Source: Lysobacter dokdonensis DS-58 (lineage in GTDB: Bacteria > Pseudomonadota > Gammaproteobacteria > Xanthomonadales > Xanthomonadaceae). From it: a DNA stretch of 64,000 nucleotides. Position numbers and translations under genes: made by a program. The notes beneath the pieces are model-generated. The model saw nothing but the letters and a program-made list of their open reading frames with translations. It was not told the origin of the DNA and ran no database searches. Positions 60,250 through 64,000 of this stretch are shown piece after piece. Where the stretch lies: contig NZ_JRKJ01000001.1 of assembly GCF_000770795.1 (NCBI RefSeq), positions 1-64,000 of the forward strand, written 5' to 3'. Position 1 is the stretch's first letter; each line of letters opens with the position of its first letter.

Positions 60250-60680
60250 CCAACATGATCAACCGCAACCTTCGAGCGCCGTCCGCGCGCACAGCGCAAT
60301 CCGGCTTCAGCCTGATCGAGATCATCATCGTCGTCGTGCTCATCGGCGGCATCGTCGCCTTCGCGGCCACGCGCATCCTCGGCGGTGGCGACCGCGCCAA
60401 GGTCAACCTCGCCAAGGCGCAGGTGCAGACGCTCGCGGAGAAAGTGCAGCAGTACGAGCAGGACACCGGCACCTTGCCGCCCACGTTGCAGGCGCTCGTC
60501 GCGAGCGATGCGAGCGGGTGGCTCGGCCCCTACGCCAAGACCGGCGAGCTCAACGACCCCTGGAACCATCCCTTCGTCTACAAGGCGCCGGGCGAAGGCA
60601 AGGCCTTCGACCTGCTGAGCCTGGGCAAGGACGGCAAGCCGGGCGGCACGAGCGTCGACGGCGACATCGCGTTCGAATAA
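60246..60680 (+). CDS. gspG: Type II secretion major pseudopilin GspG
   Basis: A 144-residue prepilin, the main subunit of the pseudopilus. The cleavage site is QSG|FSLIEIIIVVVLIGG, with Glu5 of the mature protein present. The C-terminal part has the GspG signature DTGTLPPTLQALV, LNDPWNHPFVYKAPGE and FDLLSLGKDGKPGGT, where the calcium-binding loop lies. The ATG at 60246 overlaps the gspF stop; an ATG three codons later is an alternative. The leader is longer than usual, but both starts keep it intact. Confidence 0.94.
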   Translation: MTNMINRNLRAPSARTAQSGFSLIEIIIVVVLIGGIVAFAATRILGGGDRAKVNLAKAQVQTLAEKVQQYEQDTGTLPPTLQALVASDASGWLGPYAKTGELNDPWNHPFVYKAPGEGKAFDLLSLGKDGKPGGTSVDGDIAFE

Positions 60681-60684
60681 CCCC

Positions 60685-61146
60685 ATGCGCCCGGTCGCGT
60701 TGCCGCGCGGCTTCACGCTGCTCGAAGTGTTGATGGTGCTGCTGCTCATCGCAGTGGCCAGCGCGCTCGCGGCCGCGGCGATCACCGGCGGCTTCTCCGG
60801 CATGCGGTTGCGTGCAGACGCGAAGGAAATCGCGGCGCAGCTGCGCTACACGCGCGCGCAGGCCATTTCCACCGGGCAGCCGCAGCGCTTCATCATCGAC
60901 CCGGCCGCGCATACGTGGGCGGCGCCGAACGACCGCGGCGGCAAGATCGACGAAAAATTCGGCATCACCTTCACCGGCGCGCGCGAAGTGCAGCCACGCA
61001 ACGGAATCGGCGGCATCGTGTTCTTTTCCGACGGCGCATCCACCGGCGGGCGCGTGCAGTTGAGCGAGAAGAACGCCGCATGGAACGTCGATGTCGCCTG
61101 GCTCACGGGCGAAGTGAAAGTGCGGCGTGGGCAGGTGCGCGAATGA
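60685..61146 (+). CDS. gspH: Type II secretion minor pseudopilin GspH
   Basis: A 153-residue prepilin with the cleavage site PRG|FTLLEVLMVLLLIAVA, Glu5 present. The remainder (LRADAKEIAAQLRYTRAQA) is the standard GspH helix followed by a beta-rich part. It starts 4 bases after gspG; its stop overlaps the gspI ATG. Minor pseudopilins H, I, J and K build the tip of the pseudopilus. Confidence 0.9.
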   Translation: MRPVALPRGFTLLEVLMVLLLIAVASALAAAAITGGFSGMRLRADAKEIAAQLRYTRAQAISTGQPQRFIIDPAAHTWAAPNDRGGKIDEKFGITFTGAREVQPRNGIGGIVFFSDGASTGGRVQLSEKNAAWNVDVAWLTGEVKVRRGQVRE

Positions 61147-61577
61147 GCTTCCATCGTCGCGCCGCGGGCTTCACGCTGATCGAGGTGATCCTCGCCTTCG
61201 CGCTGCTCGCGCTCGGCCTGACGATCCTCCTCGGCATCCTGTCGGGCGCGACGAAGCAGGTGCGCTGGGCCGACGATGCAGGGCGCGCGGCGATGCACGC
61301 GCAAACGTTGATCGCGCAGCAGGGCGTCGGCGTGCCGCTCGAACAGGGCCACAAGGAAGGCGTGTTCGAACAGGGCAAGTTCCGCTGGACGCTCGACGTC
61401 GAGCCGTGGCGCGATCCGAGTGTCGTCGCCGAAAGTCCGCAACCGGTCGATCCCAACGCCGCGAAGATGTTCGCGCTCGACCTGCAAGTGCAATGGGGCG
61501 ACGGCGCGCCGCGCAACCGGTTGCGCATCCAGTCGTTGCGGCTGGTGGCGCCGTCGTTCAACGGAGCGCCGCAATGA
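61143..61577 (+). CDS. gspI: Type II secretion minor pseudopilin GspI
   Basis: A 144-residue prepilin; cleavage at AAG|FTLIEVILAFALLALGL, with Glu5. The rest is short and beta-rich with FRWTLDVEPWRDPSV. The ATG overlaps the gspH stop (ATGA at 61143-61146), and its stop overlaps the gspJ ATG. Identity as GspI rests on order in the operon and small size. Confidence 0.87.
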   Translation: MSFHRRAAGFTLIEVILAFALLALGLTILLGILSGATKQVRWADDAGRAAMHAQTLIAQQGVGVPLEQGHKEGVFEQGKFRWTLDVEPWRDPSVVAESPQPVDPNAAKMFALDLQVQWGDGAPRNRLRIQSLRLVAPSFNGAPQ

Positions 61578-62206
61578 ACCGGCAACGCGGCTTTTCGCTG
61601 ATCGAAGTGCTGCTCGCGACGATGCTGCTCGCCGCGGGGCTCGCGCTCGCGTTCGCCAGCCTGCGCGCGGCCACGGCCACCGCCGCGCGCGGCGAAACCA
61701 TCGCGCAGCGCAACGAGCACATGCGCGCGGTCGAACTCTTCCTGCGTCGCCGCATCGGCGGCGCGCGGCCCGTGCAGTTCGGGCTGAACCAGGACACCGG
61801 CATGCCGCGGCGCTTCGAAGGCGATGCCACGCACATGCGATTCGTCGCGGACCTGCCGGATTACCTCGGGCGCGGCGGGCCGTACCTGCATGAACTCACC
61901 ATCGCCGACGGGCAGGATGGCCAGCGCCTCGAAGTGACCTTCACGCTCGTGCTCGCCGGCGAGACCAAGGCGGAGACGCCGCCGCGCGAACCGGAGGAAC
62001 TCGCAGCGCCCCTGCGCGAAGCGACGTTCCGCTATCGCGCGATGAAAGCCGACAACACGCTCGGCGAATGGCAGGACCAGTGGGCCACGGGCGATCGCCT
62101 GCCGTTGCAGGTCGAGGTCACGTTGCAGGACGCAGACGGCCGTGCATGGCCGCCGATCGTGGTGACGCTGCCGCTGGCGGCGGGTTACGTGGGGTCGGCG
62201 TTGTGA
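61574..62206 (+). CDS. gspJ: Type II secretion minor pseudopilin GspJ
   Basis: A 210-residue prepilin, cleavage at QRG|FSLIEVLLATMLLAAGL with Glu5. GspJ is longer than H and I and beta-rich, as here (HMRFVADLPDYLGRGGPY, LEVTFTLVLAGETK). Its TGA overlaps the GTG start of gspK. Identity rests on order and size. Confidence 0.87.
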   Translation: MNRQRGFSLIEVLLATMLLAAGLALAFASLRAATATAARGETIAQRNEHMRAVELFLRRRIGGARPVQFGLNQDTGMPRRFEGDATHMRFVADLPDYLGRGGPYLHELTIADGQDGQRLEVTFTLVLAGETKAETPPREPEELAAPLREATFRYRAMKADNTLGEWQDQWATGDRLPLQVEVTLQDADGRAWPPIVVTLPLAAGYVGSAL

Positions 62207-63093
62207 GCGCGCATCGCATGCAACGCGGCGTCGCGCTGCTGCTGGTGCTGTGGCTGATCGCGCTGCTGACCGCGCTGATCGGTGCGTTCGCGCTGACCGC
62301 GAAGATCGAAGGCCTGCAGGGGCGCGTGCTGCATCGCGGCGTGATTTCGGAGGAGGTTGCGCGCGCCGGCGTCGAATACGCGCTCACGCGCGTGACCGAT
62401 CCGGATCCGCGTCGGCAGTGGCGCCCGGATGGCCGCGCATACGACTGGCAATTCGCGGACGCGACGGTGCAGGTGTCGCTCACCGACGAGAACGGCAAGA
62501 TCGACCTCAACCAGGCGGACCTGGCGTTGCTCGCGGCACTGTTCCAGGAGCAGGGCGCGATGCCGATGGAAGACGCGCGCCAACTCGCGGCCGCGGTGAT
62601 GGACTGGCGCGACCCGGACCTGCTGACGCAACCCGAAGGCGGCGCAGAAGATCCCGCTTACGCCGCGGCCGAACGCCCCTACGGTGCGAAGGACGCGCCG
62701 TTCGAAAGCGTCGCCGAACTCGAACAAGTGCTGGGCATGACGCCCGCGCTGTACGCGAAGGTCGCGCCGGACCTGACGGTCTTCAGCGGCCGCACCCGGC
62801 CGGACCCCGCGTTCGCATCCCCGGGCGTGCTGCAGGCAATGGGGATCGACCCCGAACCGACGATCGCGCGCCGCCGCGCATGGGACCCCACCTCCGGCCA
62901 GCCCGCGCCGGTGCTGGAAGGCGGAGAGCCTTTAGTGAGCAGCGGCAGCGGCACGTATAGTATCGACAGCCGTGCACGGCTTCGCGATGGACGCGAAGCG
63001 AGGCTGCGGGTCGTGGTGCGCGCGGGCGGGAACGGCCTGCCCGGCTCCGCGTACACGCCGCTGCGCTGGGAGGAGGGAGCATCGCCGCGATGA
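62203..63093 (+). CDS. gspK: Type II secretion minor pseudopilin GspK
   Basis: A 296-residue prepilin-like protein, the largest minor pseudopilin. The hydrophobic start RG|VALLLVLWLIALLTALI lacks the usual glutamate at +5, which is characteristic of GspK. The body has LTDENGKIDLNQADLALLAA and VMDWRDPD, matching the GspK helical domain. A GTG at 62203 overlapping the gspJ stop is the likely start; an ATG five codons on (62218) would leave an almost bare leader. The stop overlaps the gspL ATG. Confidence 0.92.
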   Translation: MSAHRMQRGVALLLVLWLIALLTALIGAFALTAKIEGLQGRVLHRGVISEEVARAGVEYALTRVTDPDPRRQWRPDGRAYDWQFADATVQVSLTDENGKIDLNQADLALLAALFQEQGAMPMEDARQLAAAVMDWRDPDLLTQPEGGAEDPAYAAAERPYGAKDAPFESVAELEQVLGMTPALYAKVAPDLTVFSGRTRPDPAFASPGVLQAMGIDPEPTIARRRAWDPTSGQPAPVLEGGEPLVSSGSGTYSIDSRARLRDGREARLRVVVRAGGNGLPGSAYTPLRWEEGASPR

Positions 63094-64000
63094 CCGCACT
63101 GCAGGGCCGCATGGCCCGCCTACAAGCACGCGTCCTGCCGGGCGCGGGCGGATGGCTGTCGTGGTGGTCGCGCGCGCTCGCCGCCTGGTTGCCCGTGCGC
63201 TGGCGTGCCGCGCTCGGCCTCGGGCGCGATCGCCTGTTGCTCTCGCAGGACGCCGGCACCGGCGAGGATGCATTGCAGGTGCGCCTGCAATCCGGCGACG
63301 TCGATACCGCCGCCATCCGCGATGTCGGCCGATTGCCCGCGGGCGATGCACTCGGCATCGACGCCGATCCGCTCGCCACCGTGCTCGCCCCTTCGATCGT
63401 CGACCTGCCGCGCTGGCTCGTGATGCCCGCCGCGAGCGGGTTGCGGCGTCGCCTGACGTTGCCCGCCGCCGCCGCGGAGCGCCTGCGCGACGTGGTGTCG
63501 TTCGAAATCGACCGGCAGACGCCGTTCACCGCGGAGACCGCCGCCTACGATGCGCGCATCCTCGGCCGCCGCGCGAGCGACGGACAACTCGACGTCGAGC
63601 TGATCGCCGTCCCGCTCACCGCGATCCAGCCGCGCATGGACGCCCTCGGCGGCATCCAGTCGACGCTCGCCGGCATCGACCTGGCCGACAACGCGGGCGT
63701 GCCGCTCGGCGTGAATCTCCTCGCGCCTTCGCAGCGCCGCCATCGCGCCGATCCGCTCGCGCGATGGAACTGGGTGTTCGGCCTGGTCGCGTTGCTCGCA
63801 CTCGCGCTGGCGCTGTGGCACGTCCTCGACAACCGCCGCGCGGCCGCCGACGAATTCGCGACGCAGGTCTCCGCGCAGACGGCGAAGGCGCGCACGGCAT
63901 CGCAGCGCCGGCAGGAACTCGTCGACATGGTCGAAGGCCAGGCCTATCTCGACCAGATGCGCCGCGGCCGCCCGAGCGCGATCGAAGTGCTCGACGAACT
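63090..64000 (+). CDS. gspL: Type II secretion protein GspL, 3' end outside the window
   Basis: The first 303 codons are present and open at the window end. The cytoplasmic part (about 1-230) contains LPRWLVMPAASGLRRRLTLP and DVVSFEIDRQTPFTAETAAY, the usual actin-like GspL/PilM-type fold, followed by a membrane helix WVFGLVALLALALALWHVL at about 230-248 and the start of the periplasmic helix. It recruits GspE to the inner membrane. The ATG overlaps the gspK stop. gspM, gspN and gspD would be expected next in the Xanthomonas order but lie outside. Confidence 0.9.
   Translation, partial: MTALQGRMARLQARVLPGAGGWLSWWSRALAAWLPVRWRAALGLGRDRLLLSQDAGTGEDALQVRLQSGDVDTAAIRDVGRLPAGDALGIDADPLATVLAPSIVDLPRWLVMPAASGLRRRLTLPAAAAERLRDVVSFEIDRQTPFTAETAAYDARILGRRASDGQLDVELIAVPLTAIQPRMDALGGIQSTLAGIDLADNAGVPLGVNLLAPSQRRHRADPLARWNWVFGLVALLALALALWHVLDNRRAAADEFATQVSAQTAKARTASQRRQELVDMVEGQAYLDQMRRGRPSAIEVLDE

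Overview
The window is uniformly GC-rich, tightly packed chromosomal DNA with many 1-4 base stop/start overlaps. Gene content and order point to the Xanthomonadaceae, most likely Lysobacter or a close relative. Three things support this: a polysaccharide locus held between metB and etfA (the classic Xanthomonas lps site), a type II secretion operon in xps order (E-F-G-H-I-J-K-L), and two lipoprotein metallopeptidases carrying DxDGDG repeats. No tRNA, rRNA, CRISPR array, prophage, integrase of a mobile element or insertion sequence was seen.

Layout. 1-1037: the end of an OmpA-like protein and a small DUF465 protein. 1038-3641: cbs and metB (transsulfuration). 3645-18156: an O-antigen/surface polysaccharide locus. 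Its plus-strand half (wzm, wzt, two methyltransferases, a 1120-residue three-domain glycosyltransferase, a third methyltransferase, a lipoprotein) follows metB by 3 bp. Its minus-strand half (GT4, lysylphosphatidylglycerol-synthase-like membrane protein, methyltransferase, membrane-anchored GT2, GT39-like enzyme) follows etfBA by 8 bp. The halves converge at 12501/12511. 18165-28203: fatty-acid/ketone-body oxidation genes (etfB, etfA, a CoA-transferase pair, ETF-ubiquinone oxidoreductase) interrupted by two tandem paralogous metallopeptidases. 28239-33074: alkB, rimI, a probable holD, pssA, a DUF4124 protein, proS and an H-NS-like protein. 33078-35608: a ThrE-type exporter and an Xre/MbcA-RES toxin-antitoxin pair. 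35669-39155: an MCE-type lipid transporter operon. 39152-44870: an acyltransferase, then valS, holC and pepA. 45006-53558: lptF, lptG, an RDD protein, xerD, dsbC and purL. 53608-57123: a secreted protein of nine HYR repeats with a PxKF-type end. 57297-64000: the type II secretion operon gspE to gspL, with gspL running out of the window.

How the genes work together. The main theme is building and maintaining the outer surface. Wzm/Wzt should export a polysaccharide made in the cytoplasm. One methyltransferase ends in a long coiled coil and resembles in outline a chain-terminating, length-measuring enzyme. The minus-strand half looks like a kit for adding sugars on the periplasmic side through a lipid carrier. 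LptF/LptG, the MCE operon and PssA serve the same envelope, and the type II system could export the HYR protein, whose repeats carry cysteine pairs of the kind handled by DsbC.

Limits: all calls come from reading the sequence and from memory of protein families. No database search was run. Promoter calls are pattern matches only.
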